Shown here in pieces: positions 1 to 6,775 of a stretch of 10,122 nt of DNA (position 1 is the stretch's first letter; each line of letters begins with the position of its first letter). This DNA comes from CAYZED01 sp964477445 (GTDB lineage Bacteria; Bacillota; Clostridia; Lutisporales; Lutisporaceae). Made by a program: the position numbers and the translations under genes. The notes beneath the pieces were generated by a model that saw only the letters and a list, made by a program, of their open reading frames with translations, did not search any database and had not been told where the DNA came from. The DNA lies in assembly GCA_964477445.1 (NCBI GenBank), contig CAYZED010000040.1, positions 1 to 10,122 of the forward strand. Direction: 5' to 3'.

Positions 1-38
1 ATGTAGCTGACCGATACTAATAGTCCGAGGGCTTGATC
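1..38 (+). rRNA. 23S ribosomal RNA, 3' end only
   Basis: The first bases (GTAGCTGACCGATACTAATA, then CCGAGGGCTTGA) match the conserved 3' terminus of bacterial 23S rRNA as found in Clostridia. Only the last few dozen nucleotides are in the window. The exact 3' end is uncertain by a few bases. It is followed by a spacer and 5S rRNA in the standard 23S-5S order, so this is the tail of an rRNA operon transcribed rightward. Confidence 0.9.
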
Positions 39-240
39 AAAAGAATTGACGAGAAGAATGAAGTAAGTTATTATATAGTTTTGAGAGTGCAAACTTTACA
101 GAGAGCATTTTCAGATAATCGTAAGATGCGAGCAGGACAAGGAAGATGAAATACGAACGAGACGACGCGTAAAATGTTACGCAAGGAGCGAGAGTATGAA
201 ATCTGACGAAGTGATGCGAAGCAGATAACGATTAGATAAT
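39..240 (+). other. 23S-5S internal transcribed spacer
   Basis: About 200 nt between 23S and 5S rRNA, with no tRNA and no gene. It holds a perfect hairpin, GCGTAA (167-172) / TTACGC (177-182) with a 4-nt loop. A second stem, ATCTG (201-205) / CAGAT (222-226), lies downstream, and AATCGT (117-122) can pair with ACGATT (228-233), which would close the middle of the spacer. CAGATAA occurs at both 112-118 and 222-228. These are plausible RNase III/processing structures of the precursor rRNA; that role is inferred. Confidence 0.7.
136..218 (+). repeat. imperfect direct repeat in the rRNA spacer
   Basis: Two related segments of about 35-40 nt (about 136-169 and 179-218) share the pattern CAAGGA...AGA..TGAAAT..GACGA...GCG, with small insertions and substitutions. 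They flank the perfect 6-bp hairpin at 167-182. This looks like an old duplication inside the spacer. Confidence 0.4.
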
Positions 241-355
241 CCGGTTATGATGGCGAGAAGGCTACACCTGTTCCCATCTCGAACACAGAAGTTAAGCTTC
301 TCAGCGCTAATGGTACTCGGACCGCAGGGTCCCGGGAGAGTAGGACGTAGCCGGG
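241..355 (+). rRNA. rrf: 5S ribosomal RNA
   Basis: The sequence contains the hallmark 5S core: CCTGTTCCCAT, TCGAACACAGAAGTTAAGC, GCTAATGGTACT and GAGAGTAGGACG. The terminal helix I is visible: CCGG at 241-244 pairs with CCGG at 351-354 and extends inward through T245-G350, T246-A349, A247-T348, T248-G347 and G249-C346. Length of about 115-117 nt is normal. Ends may be off by one or two bases. It sits about 200 nt after 23S and just before a strong terminator, so it is the last gene of the rRNA operon. Confidence 0.95.
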
Positions 356-357
356 TG

Positions 358-404
358 AAACGAAAAAGAGTTGCTAATTTGATATTAGCAACTCTTTTTC
401 GTTT
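358..404 (+). terminator. rRNA operon intrinsic terminator
   Basis: A perfect 21-bp inverted repeat: the left arm 358-378 pairs with 384-404 around the 5-nt loop TTGAT. The core is AGAGTTGCTAAT / ATTAGCAACTCT, flanked by five A on the left and five T on the right, so it can terminate in both directions. It begins 3 nt after the 5S rRNA. Confidence 0.92.
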
Positions 405-499
405 ATCACAATGTAGTTACTTTTAATTTCCTTAAATGAAGTTTTTTCGCTATTAACAAAGCGGAAGTTTTTTCTCCTTATATTTAAACGTCGAAAACC

Positions 500-610
500 G
501 TTGGCTCATCGAATAATAATTTGCGTTTCCTATAAATATTGTTCATTGACGCAAATTCTTATCATATATTTTCGAGAGATAAAATTCGAAAATATACTGC
601 CTTCGCCAAC
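500..610. ncRNA. candidate structured RNA: three-way-junction-like nested inverted repeats
   Basis: Three inverted repeats nest without clashing. An outer GTTGGC (500-505) pairs with GCCAAC (605-610). Inside it, one arm is AATTTGCGT (518-526) with ACGCAAATT (549-557). The second arm is TATATTTTCGA (565-575) with TCGAAAATATA (586-596), 11 bp perfect and palindromic around a short loop. Outer stem plus two inner arms is a three-way-junction topology. No promoter, T-run or known family is recognised, and the inverted repeats could equally be DNA-level sites or remnants of a miniature mobile element. The orientation is undetermined. Confidence 0.3.
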
Positions 611-671
611 TAACTATACGCAGAATTCAAGAGAAGAGAAAATAGAAATTAAAATTTAAAAGTAGATAAAA

Positions 672-707
672 AAATAGAATTGTTAGTTTAAATTAGCAAT
701 TCTATTT
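672..707 (+). terminator. second terminator-like hairpin, similar to the rRNA terminator
   Basis: AAATAGAATTG (672-682) pairs perfectly with CAATTCTATTT (697-707). The stem extends inward to 686/693 with two G-T wobbles, leaving a 6-nt loop. Its sequence follows the same plan as the terminator at 358-404 (A-run, AGA.TTG.TA, loop, TTAGCAA.TCT, T-run), which suggests a diverged copy. The downstream T-run is only three bases, so it is a weaker terminator than the first and may be a relic or a backup. Confidence 0.5.
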
Positions 708-857
708 CCTTCATTAATGGAATTGAGTCGTAATTATTTTAAAGAAAATAAATTTGTAAAATCGAGCGATAGTTTTCATTTGAAGAAATTTTTTTAATTT
801 AAAATATAAGTATGCTCTTATTTAAAGCCCAATTTGATTGTAAATATGTTAAGAGTG

Positions 858-886
858 TTGACCCCAATGCTTATTACTAATATAAT
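858..886 (+). promoter_or_regulatory. sigma-70/SigA promoter of the catabolic operon
   Basis: A -35 TTGACC (858-863) and a perfect -10 TATAAT (881-886) are separated by exactly 17 bp. Predicted transcription starts near 893, giving a leader of about 27 nt before the ATG at 920. Imperfect dyads surround it: CTCTTA (815-820) with TAAGAG (850-855) just upstream of the -35, and TACTA (875-879) with TAGTA (892-896) over the -10 and start region. Either could be an operator, but neither is strong. Confidence 0.8.
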
Positions 887-919
887 TTTTATAGTAGGAC
901 TAAAAAATGGGGTGTTAAA

Positions 920-2518
920 ATGTTTGATTATATAATAAGAAATGCTTTAATTTATGATGGGTTAGGGAACTTACCGAAGGTCGGGAATATTGGAATAAAA
1001 AACGGAGTTATTACTCTAGATGAAAATGAATTTAAAATAGGAGCAATAGAAGAGATTGATGCCGATGGAAGGGTACTTTCACCTGGTTTTATTGATATGC
1101 ATGCACATTATGATTTTGTTCCATTTGTTCATAGTAGTATGGACGAAAAGCTATTGCAGGGTGTTACTACTCAAATTGGAGGAGTTTGTGGATATTCAGT
1201 TGCACCTGTGAATAATGATACTAAAGATATGCTTGACAATAATGTATCTTTTTTGAAGTCAGGATATAAAGGAGACCTAGATTGGAATAGTTTCTCAGAA
1301 TATCTCGATAGAGTAAGTGAAATTGAACTTGGGACAAATTTGGGGTTTTGTGTTGGACACGGTACCATTAGAATTGCTGTTATGGGTTTTTCATCTGAAA
1401 AAGCAAGCGATGAACAGATTAATGCAATGAAAATATTGACCGAAGAAGCCTTAAAAGAAGGTGCAATGGGTCTTTCTATGGGACTTATTTATCCACCAGG
1501 AGTTTTTGCTGACGAAAAGGAACTTATTGAAGTTGCCGGTGTACTTAAAAAATTTGATGCTGGCGTATATATTCATTTAAGAAACGAATCTGATAGAGTG
1601 GTTGAAGCAGTTGAGGAAGCTATAAAAATTTCTGTTAGTGCTGGAGTTCCAGTCCAAATACATCACCACAAGGCAGTGGGGAAAAAGAATTGGGGCAAAG
1701 TTAAAACTACTGTATCAATGATAAAAGAAGCCAGAGAGCGTGGACATGAAATAACAGCTGACCTATATCCATACATTTTTGGTGGCACCAATCTTAAGGC
1801 GTTATTACCACCATGGGCGCTAGAAGGCGGATTTGAGGCGATGATTCAAAGACTGTCTGATAAAAAAATAAAAGAACAAATAATTTTTGATGTTGAGAAT
1901 TCAGCAGATTATGAAAACATATACTTACAATCTGGTAGCGAAAATATAATACTTTTAGCTTGTAATGAAACCCCTGAGTTTATGTCAAAAAGTTTAGAAG
2001 AAATCTCGCGAATCTTAAATTGTACACCTGTGGAAGCTGCAATTCATATTATTTCAAAAAATAAAGGGCTAGACAAAATGGCGATATACTTCGGAACTGA
2101 AGAAAATTTAGAATTAGTTTTAGCTCAAGAGTTCACAATGATAGGATCTGATTCAAACTATCCAGCTCCTGGCTCAAATTGCCACCCAAGAGTTTTTGGA
2201 ACATTTCCAAGGTATATTAAAAAATACGTTCTTGAGAGAAAAATTGTCAGTATGGAAGAAATGATTAGAAAAATGACTTCTTTCCCTGCGAAAAAATTCA
2301 ATCTCCTGACTAAAGGCATTATTGCAGATGGGATGGATGCAGATTTAATAATATTTAAACCTAATAATTTGAAAGACAATGCTGACTTATTTAACCCGAC
2401 TAAATTAGCCGAAGGAATGGATTATGTTTTTGTAGGCGGGAAATTAGCGATTAAAGAGGGCAAAATCACAGGTGTTCTTAATGGAAAAGTGATTCGAAAG
2501 GGAGATGAGCGAAAATGA
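920..2518 (+). CDS. N-acyl-D-amino-acid deacylase (D-aminoacylase), amidohydrolase superfamily
   Basis: A 532-aa enzyme of the zinc amidohydrolase superfamily, expected to hydrolyse the amide bond of an N-acyl-D-amino acid or similar N-acyl acid in the cytoplasm; no signal peptide is seen. The metal site follows the D-aminoacylase plan: HAHYD (H61, H63, D65), C90 in GGVCGYS (the bridging cysteine typical of this family), H219 in YIHLRNES, H248-H249 in IHHHKAVG, and D411 in IGSDSNYP. HPRVFGTFPR (from H422) is the usual C-terminal family signature. The N-terminal and final C-terminal stretches (ADLIIFKPNN onward) form the small beta domain, so it is full length. The start has a G-rich ribosome site (GGGGTG, 909-914) and lies 27 nt after the predicted transcription start. 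It is the first gene of the operon and overlaps the next by ATGA. The true acyl group and amino acid are not determinable from sequence; related enzymes include dihydroorotase-like and D-glutamate deacylases. Confidence 0.9.
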   Translation: MFDYIIRNALIYDGLGNLPKVGNIGIKNGVITLDENEFKIGAIEEIDADGRVLSPGFIDMHAHYDFVPFVHSSMDEKLLQGVTTQIGGVCGYSVAPVNNDTKDMLDNNVSFLKSGYKGDLDWNSFSEYLDRVSEIELGTNLGFCVGHGTIRIAVMGFSSEKASDEQINAMKILTEEALKEGAMGLSMGLIYPPGVFADEKELIEVAGVLKKFDAGVYIHLRNESDRVVEAVEEAIKISVSAGVPVQIHHHKAVGKKNWGKVKTTVSMIKEARERGHEITADLYPYIFGGTNLKALLPPWALEGGFEAMIQRLSDKKIKEQIIFDVENSADYENIYLQSGSENIILLACNETPEFMSKSLEEISRILNCTPVEAAIHIISKNKGLDKMAIYFGTEENLELVLAQEFTMIGSDSNYPAPGSNCHPRVFGTFPRYIKKYVLERKIVSMEEMIRKMTSFPAKKFNLLTKGIIADGMDADLIIFKPNNLKDNADLFNPTKLAEGMDYVFVGGKLAIKEGKITGVLNGKVIRKGDERK

Positions 2519-3642
2519 AGATAACAAAAATTGAAACAAAAATTATGAATGTATCAAAGTATAGCAATTGGATTTTTGTGCTAATACACACTGACGAAGG
2601 AATTACTGGTCTTGGAGAAGCTACTCTAGATAATTGTGAAATGCAAGTTGCCTCAGCTATAGAAATTCTGAGTGAACAGATTATTGGAAAAGACGTTTTA
2701 AAGGACAAAATCTCTATAGATGTTAGGTATGGTGGAATGATTTATTCAGCGGCAATGTCGGGCATTGATATTGCACTTTGGGATTTAAAAGGCAAGGCAG
2801 TTGGAAAACCTGTTTATGAATTACTTGGCGGCAAAATGAGGGATAAGATTCCGACTTATGTTACCTTTAATAGAGCTATAACCGATCGGTCGCCTGAGGG
2901 TTTTGCTGAATTTGCAAAAATGTTAGTAGAAAAAGAAGGAGAAAAGGCAATTAAATGTGCTCCGTTTGATAATTTTTTATGGAAAACTCCGATAAATGCG
3001 ACTGAGCGAATAAAAATGGGAGTAGATAGATTTAAAGCAATCAGAAAATGTCTTGGTGAAGATGTAGAGATTCATATAGATAATCATTGGAGGTTTGATT
3101 ACTCAACAGCACTTTATGCAGCTGAAAGTCTTCGTGAATTTAGACCTTTTTGGTTTGAAGCACCATTATCAGAAAACGATCCAAAAATGATGTACGAAGT
3201 TAGAATGAAAACAGGTTTAAGGATTGCTGGCGGCGAGATGCAAACATCATTTACCGAATTTTTACCTTTGTTAGAACATAAAACATTGGATGTTTATATG
3301 CCAGATATAAAATATATTGGTGGAATCACTGGTATATTAAAAGCGTGTAATCTAGTAGAAGCGCATAATCAACTCTTAGCTCCTCATAATATGACAGGAC
3401 CGGTTTCTACTGCGGCTACAGCACATGTTTGCGCAAATATAAACAATTTCTTAACAGTTGAGCATCATTATGATGAAGCGGATTGGGTAAAAGACCTTGC
3501 TATTAGTGGTATTAAAATAAAGGATGGATTCATGACGATTCCAGATGCTCCAGGACTTGGAGTGGAGCTTGATATGGATATGATAGAGGCACACCCATAT
3601 AAAAAAGCACTTTCCTTAAGACAAAATATGTTAGGAGGATGA
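2515..3642 (+). CDS. mandelate racemase/muconate lactonizing (enolase-superfamily) enzyme, sugar-acid dehydratase-like
   Basis: A 375-aa enolase-superfamily protein, cytoplasmic, that would abstract the alpha proton of a carboxylic acid to dehydrate or epimerise it. It has the capping domain (1 to about 115, with GIDIALWDLKGK and KPVYELLGG near 83-106) and then the TIM barrel. Metal ligands are visible as D189 (IHIDNHWRF), E215 (WFEAPLSE) and E241 (AGGEMQT). H191, two residues after the first ligand, matches the D-x-H arrangement of galactonate dehydratase. D264 (MPDIKYIGG) and H291 (APHNMTGPVSTAA) give the His-Asp dyad of the mandelate racemase subgroup. K147 lies in the second-strand position (AIKCAPF), where a catalytic lysine or other residue is usual. 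These residues favour an acid-sugar dehydratase or racemase over a dipeptide epimerase (which has two lysines), but the substrate is unknown. Translation is coupled: the ATG overlaps the stop of the aminoacylase gene, with AAGGGAG about 10 nt upstream. Confidence 0.88.
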   Translation: MKITKIETKIMNVSKYSNWIFVLIHTDEGITGLGEATLDNCEMQVASAIEILSEQIIGKDVLKDKISIDVRYGGMIYSAAMSGIDIALWDLKGKAVGKPVYELLGGKMRDKIPTYVTFNRAITDRSPEGFAEFAKMLVEKEGEKAIKCAPFDNFLWKTPINATERIKMGVDRFKAIRKCLGEDVEIHIDNHWRFDYSTALYAAESLREFRPFWFEAPLSENDPKMMYEVRMKTGLRIAGGEMQTSFTEFLPLLEHKTLDVYMPDIKYIGGITGILKACNLVEAHNQLLAPHNMTGPVSTAATAHVCANINNFLTVEHHYDEADWVKDLAISGIKIKDGFMTIPDAPGLGVELDMDMIEAHPYKKALSLRQNMLGG

Positions 3643-3647
3643 TATTA

Positions 3648-5018
3648 ATGAACACATGGTCAACAAAAGATAAATATAGACAAGAATTCAATTTTCCATC
3701 GAACAATGAATTTCCGGTTATTGCAGAAATGGATATCGTAGTTATCGGAGGAGGACCTGCCGGAATTGCAGCAGCTGAAACTTCGTCAAGACTAGGTTTA
3801 AAAACTTTGATAATAGAAAAGTATGGTTTTTGCGGAGGAGCAGCAGTAGCTGGTTTGTCAGGTACAATTTGTGGACTATATATGTCTTCAGAAAAAAATA
3901 TCGAACCTGAACAAATTGTTTTTGGTTTTGCTGAAAAATTCAAAAAAGTGATGAGTGAAAGAAATGGTTTAACTGAACCGTTGCGATACGGAAAAACTTT
4001 TGTTCTGACACATGACCCATTAGTATTCAGAGAATCAGCTGATTATTTATTAACATCAGCAAAAGTAAACATTCTATACCACACCTCATTAATTGGAGTA
4101 ATTTCTGAAGATGGTATTTACAAAGGGGTTATAATTGACACGAAATCCGGTATTGGAGTTGTAAAAGCAAAAGTTATAATTGATGCCAGTGGAGATGCAG
4201 ATGTCGCTTATAGAAGCGGTCTTGAATTCAAAATGGGAGATAACGGAAAGATCCAAAACCCTACGATGATTTTCCGATTAGGCGGAGTTAATGTTGATAG
4301 CTTCTTAAGAAATTGGGGAGAAAACACGATTTCTCCTCAAAAAATTATTGATTTGATAATGTTAAAGAAAAATTCTGGTGAATACGATCTTCCTAGAGAA
4401 AAAATTTGGATATTCAAAACCCCTCGACCTAATGAACTTTTAGTTAATGCGACAAGAATACTTGGAGCAGATGGACGAGATATTAATGTAACAGACCCAA
4501 TTGATCACACTGAAGCTGAGATTATGGGGCGAAGACAAGTTAGAGAATATTTCCGATTCCTTAAGAACAATGTTGTTGGTTGTGAAAATAGTTTTGTTAA
4601 TGATACGGGAGTTGAAGTCGGAGTTAGGCAGACCAGAACTATTTGTGGTGTCAAGACATTAATGGATAATGATGTTGTAGGTTGTGTTAAAACAAAAGAT
4701 GGAATTGTTAAATCTGCTTGGCCAATAGAACTACATTCAGGAGAAAAGCCAAAAGTTCACTGGATGCTTGATGATTTTTACACTGTTCCATTTGGGGCTT
4801 TGATACCTGAAAGAGGTGAAAACCTTATTGTAGCTGGAAGAAATTTAAGCGCAGAACACAATGCTCTTGCATCTGCACGAGTTGTTGCTCAATGTTTTGA
4901 ATATGGACATGCTGCAGGAACAGCAGCTTATCTTGCGGTATCGCAAGGTAAGCGAATTAGAGATGTACAAGTTGACGAAGTAATAGATTTAATGAAGAAA
5001 AACGGAAGCGTTTTATGA
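3648..5018 (+). CDS. FAD-dependent oxidoreductase (PF12831-type)
   Basis: A flavoprotein of 456 aa, likely cytoplasmic, expected to oxidise or reduce a product of the neighbouring enzymes. From the chosen start, residues 28-39 form the Rossmann signature (DIVVIGGGPAG), with an acidic residue ending strand 2 (IIEK, about 57). FCGGAA follows at about 61-66, and DASGDADVA at about 179-187 is the second FAD-contact motif. The C-terminal GRNLSAEHNALASARV and GHAAGTAA (about 397-427) are the FAD-closing helix typical of PF12831 proteins. Start choice: an ATG at 3639 overlaps the previous stop, but the Shine-Dalgarno AGGAGG (3633-3638) would abut it with no spacing. The ATG at 3648 is 9 nt from that site, so 3648 is preferred. 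The gene begins 5 bp after the dehydratase-like gene and ends 13 bp before the transporter gene. Electron acceptor and substrate are unknown. Confidence 0.87.
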   Translation: MNTWSTKDKYRQEFNFPSNNEFPVIAEMDIVVIGGGPAGIAAAETSSRLGLKTLIIEKYGFCGGAAVAGLSGTICGLYMSSEKNIEPEQIVFGFAEKFKKVMSERNGLTEPLRYGKTFVLTHDPLVFRESADYLLTSAKVNILYHTSLIGVISEDGIYKGVIIDTKSGIGVVKAKVIIDASGDADVAYRSGLEFKMGDNGKIQNPTMIFRLGGVNVDSFLRNWGENTISPQKIIDLIMLKKNSGEYDLPREKIWIFKTPRPNELLVNATRILGADGRDINVTDPIDHTEAEIMGRRQVREYFRFLKNNVVGCENSFVNDTGVEVGVRQTRTICGVKTLMDNDVVGCVKTKDGIVKSAWPIELHSGEKPKVHWMLDDFYTVPFGALIPERGENLIVAGRNLSAEHNALASARVVAQCFEYGHAAGTAAYLAVSQGKRIRDVQVDEVIDLMKKNGSVL

Positions 5019-5031
5019 TTAGGAGATACAT

Positions 5032-5435
5032 ATGCAGAATAGAAAAACGATTCTTGATTTTTTAAAAGCGTTTTTAAAAGTAGGGTTTATTGGTTTTGGT
5101 GGTGGAAGTGCATTAATACCAGTTATTGAAAAGGAAGTAGTGGAGAATAAAAGACTGATTGATTCCGATGATTTTACTAAAAAAACAATAATTGCAAATA
5201 TTACACCAGGTGCTATTGCAACTAAGTTAGGAGCCCTTGCTAACACAAAATTTTCATTAATTGGTGCTTATGCGGTTTCACTACCTGGTGTTATTATGGC
5301 AATAGTTCTTATTGCAGTTTTTTCTTTTTTAGGAGATAACGCAATATCATATATAAATTATACATCTGTTGGCATTTCCACTTTTATAATATTACTTCTA
5401 ATTATGTATATTACAAAAGTAATTAAAGGTGGTGA
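5032..5435 (+). CDS. CHR-family (ChrA-like) transporter, N-terminal half, cut by scaffold gap
   Basis: The first of two CHR domains of an inner-membrane transporter; this part gives 134 codons up to the Ns. FLKVGFIGFGGGSALIP (residues 14-30) is the CHR domain signature, and NITPGAIATKLGA (from 56) is the second conserved block. Hydrophobic segments follow at about 74-98 (FSLIGAYAVSLPGVIMAIVL) and 112-127 (ISTFIILLLIMYITK). AGGAGA at 5021-5026 gives a 5-nt spacing to the ATG. The reading frame is intact until KGG just before the gap at 5436. Family members are named for chromate efflux, but many CHR proteins have unproven substrates. In a catabolic operon a sulfate-like, organic-acid or other anion is as plausible; that is inference. 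Confidence 0.85.
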
Positions 5436-5445
5436 NNNNNNNNNN
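5436..5445. other. assembly gap (10 N)
   Basis: Ten N mark a scaffold join of unknown or nominal length inside the transporter gene. The transporter frame before the gap (5032 frame) and after the foreign piece (frame of 5700) differ, as expected if the gap length is arbitrary. Confidence 0.98.
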
Positions 5446-5601
5446 TTTTGTAAATAATTCAAGTTGTGCTCTATCAATTAATAATTTTGCTTTAGCATCA
5501 AAATTTTCAGCATCTTGATCTGTGCATCCTTTCTTTTTACAAGAAGATACTAAAGTAGCTCCAGCTAATGTTAGTATTAAAAGTGTTTTAACTGTTTTCA
5601 T
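5446..5601 (-). CDS. Bacteroidota-type small lipoprotein, N-terminal fragment (probable contaminant)
   Basis: On the minus strand, an ATG at 5601 opens 52 codons running into the Ns. The product has MKTVK, a hydrophobic stretch (LLILTLAGATL), then a lipobox VSSC with cysteine at residue 21, followed by KKKGCTDQDAENFDAKAK. A short lipoprotein leader directly followed by SCKKK and a CTD..A.NFD..A motif is the style of Flavobacteriia/Sphingobacteriia lipoproteins and is foreign to a Gram-positive Clostridia chromosome. It is opposite in strand to every other gene here and interrupts the transporter, so it is most likely an assembly artefact rather than a real insertion. The 3' part of the gene is missing. 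Confidence 0.55.
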
Positions 5602-5660
5602 ATTTTATTTAAATAAGGGTTTAAAAATTGTAATTTAATGAGAATATCATTCTGTTTGCA
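5446..5660. other. foreign sequence joined into the transporter gene
   Basis: From the end of the Ns until about 5634-5664, the + strand has no transporter-like coding. It contains an in-frame TAA at 5631-5633 relative to the downstream half, and it carries the minus-strand lipoprotein start and its AT-rich upstream region. Transporter homology resumes at about 5661 (GRLIKEKGIYIAI). No terminal inverted repeats, target duplication or transposase were seen, so a mobile element is not supported. Confidence 0.6.
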
Positions 5661-6749
5661 GGACGGCTTATCAAAGAAAAAGGGATTTATATAGCGATTA
5701 TGCTTGTTTCTGTTGGTTTAACCTTTGGGAAAGAAATAAGGCAGATTGCATCTTTTTTCTTGAGTGTAAGTTACGAAAGCATTCCGAAACCAATTTTTGA
5801 CATTAGCACTATTGACCTTATGATAATATCTTTCTTTTTGTTCTTTTATATTTCTAATCGGGTAACAAAATTTAGAGTTTTTACCGGCACATTTGTAGCA
5901 GTACTATATTCAGTAGTTCAAGGAAAAAGTGGACTTATTCCAGAAAATCTAAATGTAGGCACATATTTAGTTGTCTTAATGCTCATGATGTCAATTGGCT
6001 CCTTAATTTATGATATTGTGAAACATAAGGGTTTCAACATTAACAAAGAAGATAAGGATCCATGGATAATTAGAAGTATAGCTATTTTTATTGCTATACC
6101 TATTATTTTGTGCTTACTTATTTTATTAATTTATCCGAATTTGTTTTTTGCGGGAAAACATTCTTTTATGTCATATGCTTTAAATGCATTGATTTCTTCA
6201 GTCACATCTTTTGGTGGCGGTGAGGCATATATTTCTGTAGCTGATGGTTTTTTTGTTCAAAGTGGATTCATTCCTCAAGAAATTTACTATAACCAGATTG
6301 TTGCGATTAGTAATGCGCTACCCGGTCCAATTTTGGTTAAAGTGGCGGCTGCGGTAGGGTATTATGTTGGTTTTGTAAAAGGTGGAATTATCGCAGGATT
6401 ACTACTTGCAATGATTGGGACTTCATTAAGTGTTGGAGCATCTTCTGTTTTTGGATTAGTTATACTTGCAACTTTTAACTCTGTTAAAGATTCGGTAAGA
6501 CTTTCGCTAATTAAAAAATACATTTTACCAATTATTTGTGGACTTTTAATTTCGACTACATTAACAATGCTAAATGAAATGCTAAAAATAACAGTTAATA
6601 TTAAGCACGTAAATCCTTTTATTAGTATGTTTGGAATAGTCGCGATATATGTATCAATGTGGATTGCTCATAAAAAGTATCATATTGGCGATTTATACAT
6701 ACTATTAGGAGGCGGATTACTTACACTTGTTTTATTGTCAATGATATAG
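5661..6749 (+). CDS. CHR-family (ChrA-like) transporter, C-terminal part
   Basis: The continuation of the transporter begun at 5032. The frame is open from 5634; convincing protein starts near GRLIKEKGIYIAIML at 5661, and the first ATG at 5700 is probably internal rather than a real start. It holds the end of the first domain, a linker with membrane segments, a charged loop (KHKGFNINKEDKD), then the second CHR domain with SFGGGEAYISV (about 6206-6238) and NALPGPILVKVAAAVGYYVGF (about 6312-6375). These mirror FGGGSALIP and TPGAIATKLGA of the first domain. With the N-terminal half this makes a two-domain CHR protein of roughly 490-500 aa, somewhat longer than the usual 400 aa. The serine hydrolase gene follows after 26 bp. 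The number of residues lost in the gap is unknown but looks small. Confidence 0.87.
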   Translation, partial: GRLIKEKGIYIAIMLVSVGLTFGKEIRQIASFFLSVSYESIPKPIFDISTIDLMIISFFLFFYISNRVTKFRVFTGTFVAVLYSVVQGKSGLIPENLNVGTYLVVLMLMMSIGSLIYDIVKHKGFNINKEDKDPWIIRSIAIFIAIPIILCLLILLIYPNLFFAGKHSFMSYALNALISSVTSFGGGEAYISVADGFFVQSGFIPQEIYYNQIVAISNALPGPILVKVAAAVGYYVGFVKGGIIAGLLLAMIGTSLSVGASSVFGLVILATFNSVKDSVRLSLIKKYILPIICGLLISTTLTMLNEMLKITVNIKHVNPFISMFGIVAIYVSMWIAHKKYHIGDLYILLGGGLLTLVLLSMI

Positions 6750-6775
6750 ATTTATAAAAGAAAGAGAGAGGCATT

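Larger units (their letters stand above)
405..857. other. gene-free intergenic region rich in inverted repeats
   Basis: No convincing protein or tRNA gene is seen between the rRNA terminator and the operon promoter. The left part (500-610) carries three nested inverted repeats, and 672-707 holds a second terminator-like hairpin; both are listed separately. A weaker imperfect stem (TTCGCT near 447 with AGCGGAA near 461) lies further left. The stretch 711-810 is very AT-rich and shows nothing identifiable. From 811 the sequence leads into the operon promoter. Confidence 0.6.

Noticed and set aside
3639..3647. Upstream ATG (3639) as the start of the FAD oxidoreductase
   Set aside because: The AGGAGG site ends at 3638, leaving no spacing to this ATG, while the ATG at 3648 has a 9-nt spacing.
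3530..3943. 137-codon minus-strand open frame opposite the dehydratase/oxidoreductase junction
   Set aside because: It lies antisense to two well-supported genes, shows no family motif, and its composition follows from the sense-strand codons.
5446..5660. A real insertion sequence or other mobile element in the transporter gene
   Set aside because: No terminal inverted repeats, target-site duplication or transposase coding were seen, and the piece abuts Ns and carries a Bacteroidota-style gene start.
5700..6749. An independent transporter gene starting at ATG 5700
   Set aside because: Transporter-like sequence in the same frame continues upstream to about 5661, and no ribosome site precedes 5700, so this ATG is internal to the broken gene.
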